From: Pseudomonas sp. ANT_J12
GTDB taxonomy: Bacteria; Pseudomonadota; Gammaproteobacteria; Pseudomonadales; Pseudomonadaceae
Length of the DNA stretch: 64,000 nt
Direction: 5' to 3'
NCBI RefSeq assembly: GCF_008370045.1
Contig: NZ_VOBN01000008.1
Location: forward strand, 186,001 to 250,000
Below, in pieces: positions 34,813 to 45,038 of the stretch. Positions within the stretch are counted from its first letter, which is position 1, and each line of letters opens with the position of its first letter. Both the position numbers and the translations under genes were made by a program. Below the pieces are notes generated by a model. The model was not told where the DNA came from, did no database searches, and saw only the letters and a list, made by a program, of their open reading frames with translations.

Positions 34813-36345
34813 ATGATTCTGCCTTGGCTAATCCTGATCCCCTTCATCGGCGGCCTGCTGTGCTGGATGGGTGAGCGCTTCGGCGCCACCCTCCCCCGCT
34901 GGATTGCGCTGTTGACCATGACCCTGGAACTCGCACTCGGCCTCTGGCTGTGGGCCCACGGTAACTATTCATTTGCTCCGGCGCCTGGCGCCGATCCGGT
35001 CTGGGCGCTTGAGTTCAAGCACATCTGGATCCAGCGCTTCGGCATCAGCGTGCACCTGGCCCTCGATGGCCTGTCGCTGCTGATGATCCTGCTGACCGGT
35101 TTGCTGGGTATCCTCTCGGTACTCTGCTCGTGGAAAGAGATCCAGCGTCACGTCGGCTTCTTCCACTTGAACCTGATGTGGATCCTGGGCGGTGTGGTCG
35201 GCGTGTTCCTCGCCCTCGACCTGTTCATGTTCTTCTTCTTCTGGGAAATGATGCTGGTGCCGATGTACTTCCTCATCGCGCTCTGGGGTCACAGTTCTTC
35301 GGACGGCAAGAAAACCCGGATCTACGCGGCGACCAAGTTCTTCATCTTCACCCAGGCTTCCGGCCTGATCATGTTGGTGGCGATCCTGGGTCTGGTGCTG
35401 GTCAACTTCAACAGCACTGGCGTGATCACGTTCAACTACGCCGACCTGCTGAAAACCAAGATGTCGCTCACCACCGAGTACATCCTGATGCTCGGCTTCT
35501 TCATCGCCTTCGCGGTGAAGCTGCCGGTCGTACCGTTCCATTCCTGGTTGCCTGATGCTCACGCCCAGGCGCCAACGGCGGGTTCGGTCGATCTCGCGGG
35601 TATCTTGTTGAAGACGGCGGCTTACGGTCTGCTGCGTTTCGCCCTGCCGCTGTTCCCGAATGCCTCGGCCGAGTTCGCGCCGATCGCCATGACCCTCGGT
35701 CTGGTCGGGATCTTCTACGGTGCGTTCCTGGCCTTCGCCCAAACCGACATCAAGCGTCTGATCGCCTATTCCTCCGTTTCCCACATGGGCTTCGTGTTGA
35801 TTGGCATCTACTCCGGCAGCCAACTGGCGCTGCAGGGCGCGGTGATGCAGATGCTGGCGCACGGTGTTTCGGCGGCAGCACTCTTTATCCTCAGTGGTCA
35901 GTTGTACGAACGCACCCACACCCGCGACATGCGTGAGATGGGTGGCCTGTGGTCGAAGATCGCTTACCTGCCGGCTATCAGCCTGTTCTTCGCGGCCGCG
36001 TCCCTGGGCTTGCCGGGTACCGGTAACTTCGTCGGTGAGTTCCTGATCCTGATCGGCACCTTTGCCGCTGCGCCGTGGATCACCGCGATCGCGACGTCGG
36101 GCCTGGTGTTCGGTTCGGTCTACTCGCTGATCATGATCCACCGTGCCTACTTCGGCCCGTCCAAGTCGGACGCGGTGTTGCACGGCATGGATGGTCGCGA
36201 ACTGATCATGGTGGTCGGCCTGGCGGTACTGCTGATTTACATCGGCGTGTACCCGCAGCCGTTCCTCGACACTTCTGCCGCGACGATGCATGGCGTGCAG
36301 CAGTGGCTCGGTACCGCCTTCACTCAACTCGCTTCGGCCCGGTAA
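34813..36345 (+). CDS. nuoM: NADH-quinone oxidoreductase subunit M
   Basis: Second antiporter-like proton-pumping subunit (ND4 homologue). The 510-residue product has about fourteen transmembrane segments with the conserved glutamate in FFFFWEMMLVPMYFLIALWG. The lysine- and histidine-containing segment KLPVVPFHSWLPDAHAQAP is also present. The ATG at 34813 follows GAAAGGAATTGAGCCCGTC. nuoN begins 7 bp after the stop codon. Confidence 0.97.
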   Translation: MILPWLILIPFIGGLLCWMGERFGATLPRWIALLTMTLELALGLWLWAHGNYSFAPAPGADPVWALEFKHIWIQRFGISVHLALDGLSLLMILLTGLLGILSVLCSWKEIQRHVGFFHLNLMWILGGVVGVFLALDLFMFFFFWEMMLVPMYFLIALWGHSSSDGKKTRIYAATKFFIFTQASGLIMLVAILGLVLVNFNSTGVITFNYADLLKTKMSLTTEYILMLGFFIAFAVKLPVVPFHSWLPDAHAQAPTAGSVDLAGILLKTAAYGLLRFALPLFPNASAEFAPIAMTLGLVGIFYGAFLAFAQTDIKRLIAYSSVSHMGFVLIGIYSGSQLALQGAVMQMLAHGVSAAALFILSGQLYERTHTRDMREMGGLWSKIAYLPAISLFFAAASLGLPGTGNFVGEFLILIGTFAAAPWITAIATSGLVFGSVYSLIMIHRAYFGPSKSDAVLHGMDGRELIMVVGLAVLLIYIGVYPQPFLDTSAATMHGVQQWLGTAFTQLASAR

Positions 36346-36352
36346 GAGCGCT

Positions 36353-37816
36353 ATGGAATTCACGACTCAACACTTTATCGCGCTCGCGCCGTTGTTGATC
36401 ACCACCGCCACGATCATCGTGGTGATGCTGGCCATCGCCTGGCGCCGCAACCACTCGCAGACCTTCCTGATTTCCGTGGCGGGTTTGAACCTGGCGTTGC
36501 TGTCGATCCTGCCAGCCTTGAAGGTCGCGCCCCTGGCCGTGACCCCGCTGCTGCAGATCGATAACTTCGCTTGCTTGTATATGGCGCTGATCCTGGTCGC
36601 CACCCTCGCTTGTGTGACCCTCGCCCACGCCTACCTCGGCGATGGCGGCACGGGTTACCCGGGCAACCGCGAAGAACTGTACCTGCTGATCCTGATGGCC
36701 GCCGCCGGTGGCCTGGTTCTGGTCAGCGCGCAACACCTGGCCGGGTTGTTCATCGGTCTGGAACTGTTGTCGGTGCCGGTCTACGGTCTGGTGGCGTATG
36801 CCTTCTTCAACAAGCGTTCGCTGGAAGCCGGTATCAAGTACATGGTGCTGTCGGCCGCCGGCTCTGCGTTCCTGTTGTTCGGTATGGCCCTGCTCTACGC
36901 CGACTCCGGCAGCCTGAGCTTCGTCGGTATCGGTCAAGCGCTGGCGGCCACTGGCCTGCCAAGCTCCCTGGCGCAAATGGGCCTGGGCATGATGTTGATC
37001 GGCCTGGCGTTCAAACTGTCGCTGGTACCGTTCCACCTCTGGACCCCGGACGTTTACGAAGGGGCTCCGGCACCGGTTGCAGCGTTCCTCGCGACCGCTT
37101 CGAAAGTCGCCGTGTTTGCCGTGATGGTGCGTCTGTTCCAGATCTCCCCTGCCGCAAGCAGCGGTGTCCTGAGCGACGTGCTGACCATCATCGCCATTGC
37201 GTCGATCCTGTTCGGCAACCTGCTGGCACTGACCCAGAGCAACCTCAAGCGTCTGCTGGGTTACTCGTCCATCGCCCACTTCGGTTACCTGCTGATCGCC
37301 CTCGTGGCGAGCAAGGGTCTGGCCGTGGAAGCCATCGGCGTGTACCTGGTCACCTACGTGATCACCAGCCTTGGCGCGTTCGGTGTAATCACCCTGATGT
37401 CCTCGCCGTACAAAGGCCGTGACGCTGACGCCCTGTACGAATACCGCGGCCTGTTCTGGCGTCGTCCGTACCTGACCGCCGTGCTGACCGTGATGATGCT
37501 GTCCCTGGCCGGCATCCCGCTGACCGCGGGCTTCATCGGCAAGTTCTACATCATCGCCACCGGCGTCGAGTCGCACCAATGGTGGCTGGTGGGTTCCCTG
37601 GTACTGGGCAGCGCCATCGGCGTCTTCTACTACCTGCGCGTGATGGTCACCCTGTACCTGATCGAGCCGAACCTGCGTCGCCACGATGCGCAACTGCACT
37701 GGGAACAAAAGGCAGGCGGCGTGATGCTGCTGGCCATCGCCGCCCTGGCGTTCTTCCTGGGGCTGTATCCGCAGCCGTTGCTGGTGTTGGTACAGCAAGC
37801 AGGTCTGGCGGGTTGA
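36353..37816 (+). CDS. nuoN: NADH-quinone oxidoreductase subunit N
   Basis: Third antiporter-like proton-pumping subunit (ND2 homologue) and last gene of the nuo operon. The product has 487 residues from the ATG at 36353 (MEFTTQHFIALAPLL); the longer open frame upstream overlaps nuoM and is not conserved. Conserved segments include FIGLELLSVPVYGLVAYAF (Glu), LSLVPFHLWTPDVYEGAPAP and LKRLLGYSSIAHFGYLLIAL. A strong terminator follows 29 bp after the stop. Confidence 0.97.
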   Translation: MEFTTQHFIALAPLLITTATIIVVMLAIAWRRNHSQTFLISVAGLNLALLSILPALKVAPLAVTPLLQIDNFACLYMALILVATLACVTLAHAYLGDGGTGYPGNREELYLLILMAAAGGLVLVSAQHLAGLFIGLELLSVPVYGLVAYAFFNKRSLEAGIKYMVLSAAGSAFLLFGMALLYADSGSLSFVGIGQALAATGLPSSLAQMGLGMMLIGLAFKLSLVPFHLWTPDVYEGAPAPVAAFLATASKVAVFAVMVRLFQISPAASSGVLSDVLTIIAIASILFGNLLALTQSNLKRLLGYSSIAHFGYLLIALVASKGLAVEAIGVYLVTYVITSLGAFGVITLMSSPYKGRDADALYEYRGLFWRRPYLTAVLTVMMLSLAGIPLTAGFIGKFYIIATGVESHQWWLVGSLVLGSAIGVFYYLRVMVTLYLIEPNLRRHDAQLHWEQKAGGVMLLAIAALAFFLGLYPQPLLVLVQQAGLAG

Positions 37817-37844
37817 TCGTTTAGCGATACTCGGTAGAAAACAG

Positions 37845-37872
37845 AAACGGCACCTTCGGGTGCCGTTTTTGC
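37845..37872 (+). terminator. Intrinsic terminator of the nuo operon
   Basis: Stem AACGGCACC / GGTGCCGTT with a TTCG tetraloop and T run. Its 23-nt core differs at one position from the glpV terminator at 39012-39034, so the toxin-antitoxin segment is bracketed by near-identical sequences. Confidence 0.93.
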
Positions 37873-38082
37873 GTTTGGGGGATCGTGATTTTCAAACATC
37901 GATTTATGTACCACTTCCCCAGCCAGTCCCACAGCCAAGTATCCCGTCTCTTTTATCGAATGCTCTCACCGCACTGGTCGACTCTTCCTACAGGTGTTTT
38001 TACAACTGGGGTCTACCGTTGAAATCGGGAACGAAAAGGATGGCTTCGATGCCTTGACCGATTCGATTATTGAGACAAACTA

Positions 38083-38097
38083 TACGTAGGTAGCGTA
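38083..38097. promoter_or_regulatory. Possible HigA-type operator
   Basis: TACG TAGGTAG CGTA inverted repeat 6 bp before the toxin start codon, overlapping a TATACG hexamer that could be a -10. An antitoxin that represses its own operon would bind such a site. The dyad is short, so this is tentative. Confidence 0.35.
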
Positions 38098-38103
38098 CAG
38101 AAC

Positions 38104-38454
38104 ATGGATGCTCTATTGGTCGAGTTACGTATGTTTCAGAAACATCGAGACGATTACCTGGATGACGATCTGTTTCGCAGCTTTCAATTGGCGTTGCTGA
38201 AGAACCCTGAAGCGGGCGACCTGATTGAGGGCACCGGGGGGCTGCGCAAAATTCGCTTCTGCGACCAACGACGAGGCAAAGGCAAGCGCAGCGGATTACG
38301 GGTGATTTATTACTGGTGGTCAGGCTTCGATCAATTCTGGCTGTTCACCGTGTATGGCAAAGACGAGCAAGACGACCTGTCGCCCATTCAGAAAAAGCTT
38401 TTCAGACAAACGCTGGATAGAGAAATCAAAACGAGATCCCACTATGAAACGTGA
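38104..38454 (+). CDS. higB: Type II toxin, RelE/HigB family
   Basis: Probable ribosome-dependent mRNA endonuclease of the RelE superfamily, HigB2-like branch. The 116-residue product has the family core GLRKIRF, the basic RGKGKRSGLRVIYYWW stretch and LFTVYGKDEQDDLSP. It is toxin-first, with the antitoxin start inside its 3' end (11-nt overlap), the order typical of hig loci. Located between nuoN and the glycerol-type ABC operon, it is the most clearly accessory gene pair in the window. Activity cannot be confirmed by sequence alone; no frameshift or missing core residue is obvious. Confidence 0.85.
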   Translation: MDALLVELRMFQKHRDDYLDDDLFRSFQLALLKNPEAGDLIEGTGGLRKIRFCDQRRGKGKRSGLRVIYYWWSGFDQFWLFTVYGKDEQDDLSPIQKKLFRQTLDREIKTRSHYET

Positions 38455-38758
38455 CATTTTTGCTGAACTGATGGATGGCCTCGAAGCCTTGGCCGATGAG
38501 CGCCAAGGCAAGATCACGCTGCGAACCCATAAGGTTCAGTTGCCAGAACTGATGCCCATCACTGCCAAGGAAGTGGTCGCTATCCGCCAACAGCTCAACC
38601 TCTCCCGGTCAGTGTTCGCGGCCTATCTGCGCACCAATACCCGAACCCTGGAAAACTGGGAACAGGGACGGGCAACACCCAACGCCCAGGCTACGACCCT
38701 TATCCGCCTGGTCGAACGCTTTCCGCAGACGATCGAACATCTCGCCGCCCTGACCTAA
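38444..38758 (+). CDS. higA: Type II antitoxin, HigA-like Xre-family regulator
   Basis: DNA-binding antitoxin expected to neutralise the adjacent toxin and repress the operon. The 104-residue product starts at the ATG at 38444, overlapping the toxin gene by 11 nt. An N-terminal helical segment (MKRDIFAELMDGLEALADER) likely contacts the toxin. The C-terminal half is a Cro/C1-type helix-turn-helix: ITAKEVVAIRQQLNLSRSVF then AAYLRTNTRTLENWEQGRAT. No terminator is evident after it; a REPIN follows about 130 bp later. Confidence 0.87.
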   Translation: MKRDIFAELMDGLEALADERQGKITLRTHKVQLPELMPITAKEVVAIRQQLNLSRSVFAAYLRTNTRTLENWEQGRATPNAQATTLIRLVERFPQTIEHLAALT

Positions 38759-38889
38759 AGCCAGAGGGCTTATATCCGATGATTTTCAAGGCAGCCTAAT
38801 GTGAGGCCTCTGATTTTCAACCTTACGCACCACGAATTTCAGCGTTGCTGTCAGATGTTAGTTCTGTTGATAAGACTGGGTGAGTCAGA

Positions 38890-38993
38890 CGGCCTCTTCG
38901 CGAGCAAGCCCGCTCCCACAGTGGTTCGGGGTTGCTCATAAATAATGTGTTTGCCACGGATCCCTGTGGGAGCGGGCTTGCTCGCGAAAGCGG
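38890..38993. repeat. REPIN (GTGGGAGCGGGCTTGCTCGC type)
   Basis: Left unit TTCGCGAGCAAGCCCGCTCC and right unit GGAGCGGGCTTGCTCGCGAA in inverted orientation, separated by about 40 bp. This sequence subtype differs from the REPINs at 13882, 22371 and 45223 and from the one at 53767. It lies between higA and glpV, which are convergent. Confidence 0.88.
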
Positions 38994-39011
38994 TCCATCA
39001 ACCACAAATAA

Positions 39012-39034
39012 AAACGGCACCTTCCGGTGCCGTT
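39012..39034 (-). terminator. Intrinsic terminator of the glpSTPQUV-type operon
   Basis: Stem AACGGCACC / GGTGCCGTT with loop TTCC; read on the minus strand it is followed by TTTTATTT. It lies 22 bp after the glpV stop. Confidence 0.88.
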
Positions 39035-39055
39035 CGCCTTTCTCAGTACAGAAGC

Positions 39056-40798
39056 TTACTTACGCGCATCCGCCCACGATTTCAGCAGTTCGTTGTAGCT
39101 GACCGTCTCACCTTTAGGCTTCTCATTCGCCAACTTAGGCTTCGGCGCCCCCGGTTGATCGAACCAGTATTGCGCATCCCGTTCCGGGTTCATTTTCGGG
39201 CCGCACACCGGTTGCACCTTGGAGCGTTCAAGCCGCGTCATGATGGCGTCCTGGTCCTTGGCCAGACCATCGAGTGCCTGTTGCGGGGTTTTCTCGCCGC
39301 TGGCGGCTTCGGCGATGTGGCTCCACCACAGTTGCGCCAAACGTGGATAGTCCGGCACGTTGGTCCCGGTCGGGGTCCATTGCACACGGGCCGGGCTGCG
39401 GTAGAACTCGACCAGGCCACCGAGTTTCGGCGCCAGATCGGTCATGGCTTGCGAGTTGATGTCCGACTCGCGAATCGGCGTCAGGCCGACGATGGTTTTC
39501 TTCAGGGATACGGTTTTCGAGGTCACAAACTGCGCGTAGAGCCAGGCTGCGAGTTTCTGTTTCTCAGGCGTGGACTTCATGAACGTCCAGGAACCCACGT
39601 CCTGATAGCCCAGCTTCATGCCCTCCTCCCAATACGGCCCGCGCGGGGACGGCGCCATGCGCCATTTCGGCGAGCCATCGGCGTTGACTACGGGCAGACC
39701 CGGCTTGGTCATGTCGGCGGTAAACGCGGTGTACCAGAAGATTTGCTGGGCGATGTTGCCCTGGGACGGCACCGGCCCGGACTCGGAGAAGGTCATGCCC
39801 GCCGCTTCCGGTGGCGCGTAGGCCTTGAGCCAGTCGACGTATTTCTGCGTCGCGTAGACCGCCGCCGGGCCGTTGGTGTCGCCGCCACGGGTGATGCTGG
39901 AACCCACCGGGTGGCAGTCCTCGACGCGAATCCCCCACTCGTCCACCGGCAAGCCGTTCGGGATGCCTTTGTCGCCGGCACCGGCCATGGAGAACCAGGC
40001 ATCGGTGAAGCGCCAGCCCAGGGACGGGTCTTTCTTGCCGTAGTCCATGTGCCCGTAGATGCGTTTGCCGTCGATTTCCTTGACGTCTTCGCTGAAGAAC
40101 TTGGCGATGTCTTCATAGGCCGACCAGTTCACCGGCACGCCCAATTCGTAACCGTACTTTTCCTTGAACTTGGCTTTCAGCTCAGGCCGCTCAAACCAGT
40201 CGGCGCGGAACCAGTAAAGGTTGGCGAATTGCTGGTCGGGCAGCTGATAGATCTTGCCGTCCGGCGCGGTGGTGAAGGAAATGCCGATGAAGTCCTTGAT
40301 GTCCAGGGTCGGCGAGGTGAAGTCCTTGCCTTCGTTGGCCATCAGGTCGGTGATCGCCTCGGTCTTGCCGTAGCGAAAGTGCGTACCGATCAGGTCCGAG
40401 TCGTTGACCCAGCCGTCATAGATGCTCTTGTCCGACTGCATCACGGTTTGCAGCTTCTCCACCACGTCGCCTTCTTGCAGCAAATCGTGGGTGACCTTGA
40501 TCCCGGTGATCTCGGTAAAGGCCTTGGCCAGGACCTTGGACTCATATTCGTGAGTGGTCAGGGTTTCCGAGACGACCTTGATGTTCATCCCGCGAAACGG
40601 CTGGGCAGCCTTGATGAACCACTTCAATTCCTCGAGCTGCTGATCGGCCGTCAGGGTGGACGGTTTGAATTCGCTGCCGATCCATTTTTTTGCCGCGTCT
40701 TCGTAGGCATCGGCCCAGGCCGTCGCGCTCAAACCGCTGAGTGCCAGCAGGGCTGCCAATGAAATGCTATGTCGCAGCTTATTGTTTTTGTCGAACAT
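39056..40798 (-). CDS. glpV: ABC importer substrate-binding protein (GlpV-like)
   Basis: Periplasmic binding protein of an ABC importer; in Rhizobium GlpV binds glycerol, and the six-gene layout here matches glpSTPQUV, so glycerol or a related polyol is the likely ligand. The product has 580 residues from the ATG at 40798, where a signal peptide begins (MFDKNNKLRHSISLAALLAL, cleavage near AWADA). The open frame extending to 41113 lies over glpU and is not coding. The protein is larger than typical sugar-binding proteins (~430), as expected for this family, and is the last gene of the operon. Confidence 0.88.
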   Translation of the reverse strand: MFDKNNKLRHSISLAALLALSGLSATAWADAYEDAAKKWIGSEFKPSTLTADQQLEELKWFIKAAQPFRGMNIKVVSETLTTHEYESKVLAKAFTEITGIKVTHDLLQEGDVVEKLQTVMQSDKSIYDGWVNDSDLIGTHFRYGKTEAITDLMANEGKDFTSPTLDIKDFIGISFTTAPDGKIYQLPDQQFANLYWFRADWFERPELKAKFKEKYGYELGVPVNWSAYEDIAKFFSEDVKEIDGKRIYGHMDYGKKDPSLGWRFTDAWFSMAGAGDKGIPNGLPVDEWGIRVEDCHPVGSSITRGGDTNGPAAVYATQKYVDWLKAYAPPEAAGMTFSESGPVPSQGNIAQQIFWYTAFTADMTKPGLPVVNADGSPKWRMAPSPRGPYWEEGMKLGYQDVGSWTFMKSTPEKQKLAAWLYAQFVTSKTVSLKKTIVGLTPIRESDINSQAMTDLAPKLGGLVEFYRSPARVQWTPTGTNVPDYPRLAQLWWSHIAEAASGEKTPQQALDGLAKDQDAIMTRLERSKVQPVCGPKMNPERDAQYWFDQPGAPKPKLANEKPKGETVSYNELLKSWADARK

Positions 40799-40845
40799 AG
40801 AGACCTCCTGTTTAAGTTTCGGAGCAACTTTGCCGAGCGATTCGA

Positions 40846-41118
40846 CTAGCCCCAACGCATCACAGCCAACAGCCACACCAGGGACAACGCGGACGCCACC
40901 CAGATGCTCCAGTCGGTGACGCCGATTACCAGCAGATGCAGGTAGGCGCTGCCGAGAAGACCGATAAACAAGCGATCGCCACGGGTGGTGGCAATCGGCA
41001 ACAAACCTCGCCGAAGGATGCTCGGCGAGCGCAACTCCCAGGTCGTCATGCCCACCAGAATCAGGCCAATGACGATGAAAAACACCGCTGTCGGGGCGGT
41101 CCAGCTCATCCATTCCAT
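40846..41118 (-). CDS. glpU: Small membrane protein, DUF2160/GlpU-like
   Basis: Small integral membrane protein found only with GlpSTPQV-type transporters; its role is unknown. The 90-residue product has three likely transmembrane segments (TAVFFIVIGLILVGMTTW, FIGLLGSAYLHLLVIGV and IWVASALSLVWLLAVM). It also has the conserved WELRSPSILRRGLLPIATTR loop. Three in-frame ATGs are clustered (41121, 41118, 41109). I choose 41118 because GAGGAG lies 6 nt upstream. It is 10 bp downstream of glpQ. Confidence 0.85.
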   Translation of the reverse strand: MEWMSWTAPTAVFFIVIGLILVGMTTWELRSPSILRRGLLPIATTRGDRLFIGLLGSAYLHLLVIGVTDWSIWVASALSLVWLLAVMRWG

Positions 41119-41128
41119 CATCAGCTCC

Positions 41129-41929
41129 TCAGACCCGGCCCAGGGCAAAGCCCTTGGCCACGTGGTTGCGAACAAACCAGATCACCAGCATGCCCGGCAG
41201 GATGGTCAACACCCCTGCCGCCGCCAGTACGCCCCAATCGATGCCGGACGCCGAGACCGTGCGCGTCATCACCGCCGCGATGGGTTTGGCGTTGACCGAC
41301 GTCAGGGTCCGCGCCAGCAGCAACTCGACCCAGGAGAACATGAAGCAGAAAAACGCCGTGACACCGATCCCGGAACCGATCAGCGGGATGAAAATCTTCA
41401 CGAAGAACTTCGGAAAACTGTAGCCATCGATGTAGGCCGTTTCGTCGATTTCCTTGGGCACCCCGGACATGAAGCCTTCGAGGATCCACACCGCCAACGG
41501 CACGTTAAACAGGCAGTGCGCCAGGGCCACGGCGATGTGGGTATCGAACAACCCGATGGACGAATACAGCTGGAAGAACGGCAGCAAAAACACCGCCGGT
41601 GGGGCCATGCGGTTGGTCAGCAGCCAGAAAAACAGGTGCTTGTCGCCGAGGAAGCGATACCGCGAGAACGCATAAGCCGCCGGCAGCGCCACGCTCAGGG
41701 AAATCACCGTGTTCAGGCTCACGTAGTACAGCGAGTTCAGGTAACCGGTGTACCAACTCGGGTCGGTGAAGATCACCTTGTAGTTGGCCAAGGTGAAATC
41801 CTGAGGAAACAGCGTCAAACCGCCGAGGATTTCGGTGTTGCTTTTGAAGGACATGTTCAGCAGCCAGTAGATCGGCACCAGCAGAAACAGGATGTAGATC
41901 AGCAATGGAATGAGCTTTCTTTTACTCAT
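41129..41929 (-). CDS. glpQ: ABC importer permease (GlpQ-like)
   Basis: Inner-membrane permease of the carbohydrate-type (MalG-like) family, 266 residues with six predicted transmembrane segments beginning with LIPLLIYILFLLVPIYWLL. The EAA loop that docks the ATPase is visible around EGFMSGVPKEIDETAYIDGY (E-A-A-x3-G region). It pairs with GlpP, encoded 8 bp upstream, to form the membrane channel. Not to be confused with the glycerophosphodiesterase also called GlpQ. Confidence 0.88.
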   Translation of the reverse strand: MSKRKLIPLLIYILFLLVPIYWLLNMSFKSNTEILGGLTLFPQDFTLANYKVIFTDPSWYTGYLNSLYYVSLNTVISLSVALPAAYAFSRYRFLGDKHLFFWLLTNRMAPPAVFLLPFFQLYSSIGLFDTHIAVALAHCLFNVPLAVWILEGFMSGVPKEIDETAYIDGYSFPKFFVKIFIPLIGSGIGVTAFFCFMFSWVELLLARTLTSVNAKPIAAVMTRTVSASGIDWGVLAAAGVLTILPGMLVIWFVRNHVAKGFALGRV

Positions 41930-41937
41930 GGCAGACC

Positions 41938-42800
<863 letters not shown>

Positions 42801-42804
<4 letters not shown>

Positions 42805-43898
42805 GGCTGCACCTCCAGTAGGTAATCGTCGGCATAGACCATCAACCACTGCGCCGGAAAACTGATGTACGCCGTGCCTTCGGGCACCGGTTTGTCTTCG
42901 GCCAGGCGCACTTTCAGCGGTGCGCCGTCGAGGTTCAGGGTCATGATCTTGTAGGTGCCGAGGTCTTCGATGTGTACGACTTGTGCCTGCATCGCGTCAT
43001 CAAACGGCTCGTCCCACACATGCACGAACTCCGGGCGGATGCCGACCTTCAGGGTTTTCCACGGCTTGTCGGCGATTTGTTGCTGCATCGCGTCAGACAA
43101 AGGCAAGTGCGTCGAGGCGAAACCGACCCCACCGGGTTGCGGCTTCACGTCGATCAGGTTCATCCCCGGGCTGCCGATGAAATAGCCGACAAAGGTGTGG
43201 CTCGGCCGTTCGAACAATTCCCGTGGCGTGCCGAACTGCACGATCTGCCCGCCGTACATCACCGCGATCTTGTCGGCGAAGGTCGAGGCTTCGAGCTGGT
43301 CGTGGGTGACGTAGACCATGGTGATGTTGAATTGCTCGTGGATCTGCTTGAGCTTGCGCCGCAGTTTCCACTTCAGGTGCGGGTCGATCACGGTCAGCGG
43401 TTCGTCAAACAGGATCGCCGACACGTCATCGCGCACCAGCCCACGACCCATGGAGACTTTCTGTTTTTCGTCGGCGGTGAGGTTGCGCGCCTTTTTGCTG
43501 AGCAGGGCCTGGAGGTCAAGCACCTCGGCAATTTCCTGCACCTTGCTGTGAATTTTCGCCTCGTTCATGCCCTGGTTTCGCAGGGGGAAGGCCAGGTTGT
43601 CGAACACCGTCATGGTGTCGTAGACCACCGGAAACTGGAAAACCTGGGCGATGTTGCGCTTTTCCGGGGTCAGGTCGTTGACCACTTTGCTGTCGAACAG
43701 CACCTGGCCCTGGGACGGGCTGAGCAGCCCGGAAATGATGTTGAGCAAGGTCGACTTGCCGCAGCCCGACGGACCCAGCAAGGCGTAGGCGCCACCCTGC
43801 TCCCAGATGTGGTCCATCTCGCGAATCGCATAATCCTCAGGACCTGTCGGCGTGCGGGTGTAGCTGTGGGCGAGGTTCTGCAAACGGATTTCGGCCAT
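42801..43898 (-). CDS. glpT: ABC importer ATPase with degenerate signature (GlpT-like)
   Basis: One of two different ATPases of this importer (365 residues; MalK-type with a C-terminal TOBE regulatory domain from about residue 235). Walker A GPSGCGKST (42-50), Q-loop at VFQFP, Walker B AILFDE (161-166) and the H-loop histidine in YVTHDQ (His199) are present. The ABC signature is degenerate: LTADE (140-144) instead of LSGGQ, though the following K-Q-K-V-S-M-G-R-G-L keeps the helix pattern. Its start shares one base with the glpS stop codon. The name follows the Rhizobium transporter; it is not the glycerol-3-phosphate antiporter GlpT of E. coli. Confidence 0.88.
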
Positions 43899-44992
43899 CA
43901 GGCAACCCTCGCGATACGGCGACCGGGCGCCTGGACCAGCCGCCCCTGCGTATCGAACACAAACAGTTTATGGGTCGGGATATAGATGCGAATCGGCGCA
44001 TCGACGTCGTATTCGTGGACGCCCGGCAAGTGCAGCACCAGTAGGAAATGCTCGTTGCGTACGTGCAGGAAGGTTTCCGAACCGCTGATCTCGGCCACCT
44101 CGACCGTCACGGCGAGTTCCAGGTCGTCGTCGTTGCTCGGCACCAGCGAGATATGGCTGGGGCGCACACCAAAGCGGAACTCGCCCTCGCCCACCGGGCG
44201 CAGATCGACGTTCAGCGGGAAGTGCACGAAGTTGGCGAAACTGACTTCGTTGCCGGCAATCCGCCCCGGCATCAGGTTGATCGGCGGTTCGGAGAACAAC
44301 TCCGCCGCCAGCACCGTTTGTGGTTGGTGATAGACCTCGGAGGACTTGCCGCTCTGGATCACCCGGCCTTCGTGAAGAATGGTGGTGGTGCCGCCCAGGG
44401 CCAGGGCTTCGTTGGGCTCGGTGGTGGCGTAGATGGCGATGGTGTGCCGCGCCTTGAACAGCTCGCGCATTTCCTGGCGCAGTTCTTCGCGCAATTTGTA
44501 GTCGAGGTTGACCAGCGGTTCGTCGAACAGGATCAGCTCCGCATCCTTGACCAGCGCCCGGGCCATGGCCGTGCGTTGCTGCTGGCCGCCGGACAGTTCC
44601 AGCGGATGGCGCTGGAGGAATTTTTCGATGCGCAGCATCTTCGCGGTTTCCAGCACTTTGCTCTGGATCACTTCGTTGGAGACACCGCCCTGGCGCAACG
44701 GCGAGGCGATGTTCTCGAACACCGTCATGGTCGGGTAGTTGATGAACTGCTGGTAGACCATCGACACGTTGCGCAGGCGCACCGGGCGTTGGGTGACGTC
44801 GACGCCGTTCATCAGGATGCGCCCGCTGTCGGGCTTGTCCAGACCGGCCATCAGGCGCATGAGGCTGGTTTTGCCGGACAGCGTGCGGCCGAGCAAAACG
44901 TTGAAGGATCCGGGTTCGAAAACAAGGCACGCATCGTCGATCCAGGTCTGGCCCTCGACGGTACGGCTGACGTGCTCCAGGGTGAGTGACAT
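43898..44992 (-). CDS. glpS: ABC importer ATPase lacking the H-loop histidine (GlpS-like)
   Basis: First gene of the importer operon, the second ATPase (364 residues, with C-terminal TOBE region). Walker A is the unusual but consensus-compatible GRTLSGKTS (35-43). The signature LSGGQ (133-137) and Walker B LILFDE (153-158) are normal. The H-loop position reads YATTEPNEA, with Thr191 where a histidine is expected. The start is the ATG at 44992 (MSLTLEHVSRTVEGQ); further in-frame codons up to 45046 run into the sigma54 promoter and are unlikely to be translated. The partner GlpT has the reverse defect. Confidence 0.88.
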   Translation of the reverse strand: MSLTLEHVSRTVEGQTWIDDACLVFEPGSFNVLLGRTLSGKTSLMRLMAGLDKPDSGRILMNGVDVTQRPVRLRNVSMVYQQFINYPTMTVFENIASPLRQGGVSNEVIQSKVLETAKMLRIEKFLQRHPLELSGGQQQRTAMARALVKDAELILFDEPLVNLDYKLREELRQEMRELFKARHTIAIYATTEPNEALALGGTTTILHEGRVIQSGKSSEVYHQPQTVLAAELFSEPPINLMPGRIAGNEVSFANFVHFPLNVDLRPVGEGEFRFGVRPSHISLVPSNDDDLELAVTVEVAEISGSETFLHVRNEHFLLVLHLPGVHEYDVDAPIRIYIPTHKLFVFDTQGRLVQAPGRRIARVA

Positions 44993-45038
44993 GGCTCGGC
45001 CTTTTTTATTATTTGGAGTCAAGCGACCGTAGCGATAG

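Noticed and set aside
37817..39055. Prophage or genomic island around higBA
   Set aside because: Only the toxin-antitoxin pair and a REPIN are present; there is no integrase, tRNA site or phage gene.
40799..41113. N-terminal extension of the GlpV-like binding protein
   Set aside because: The extra 105 codons lie over glpU in another frame and would place the clear signal peptide in the middle of the protein.
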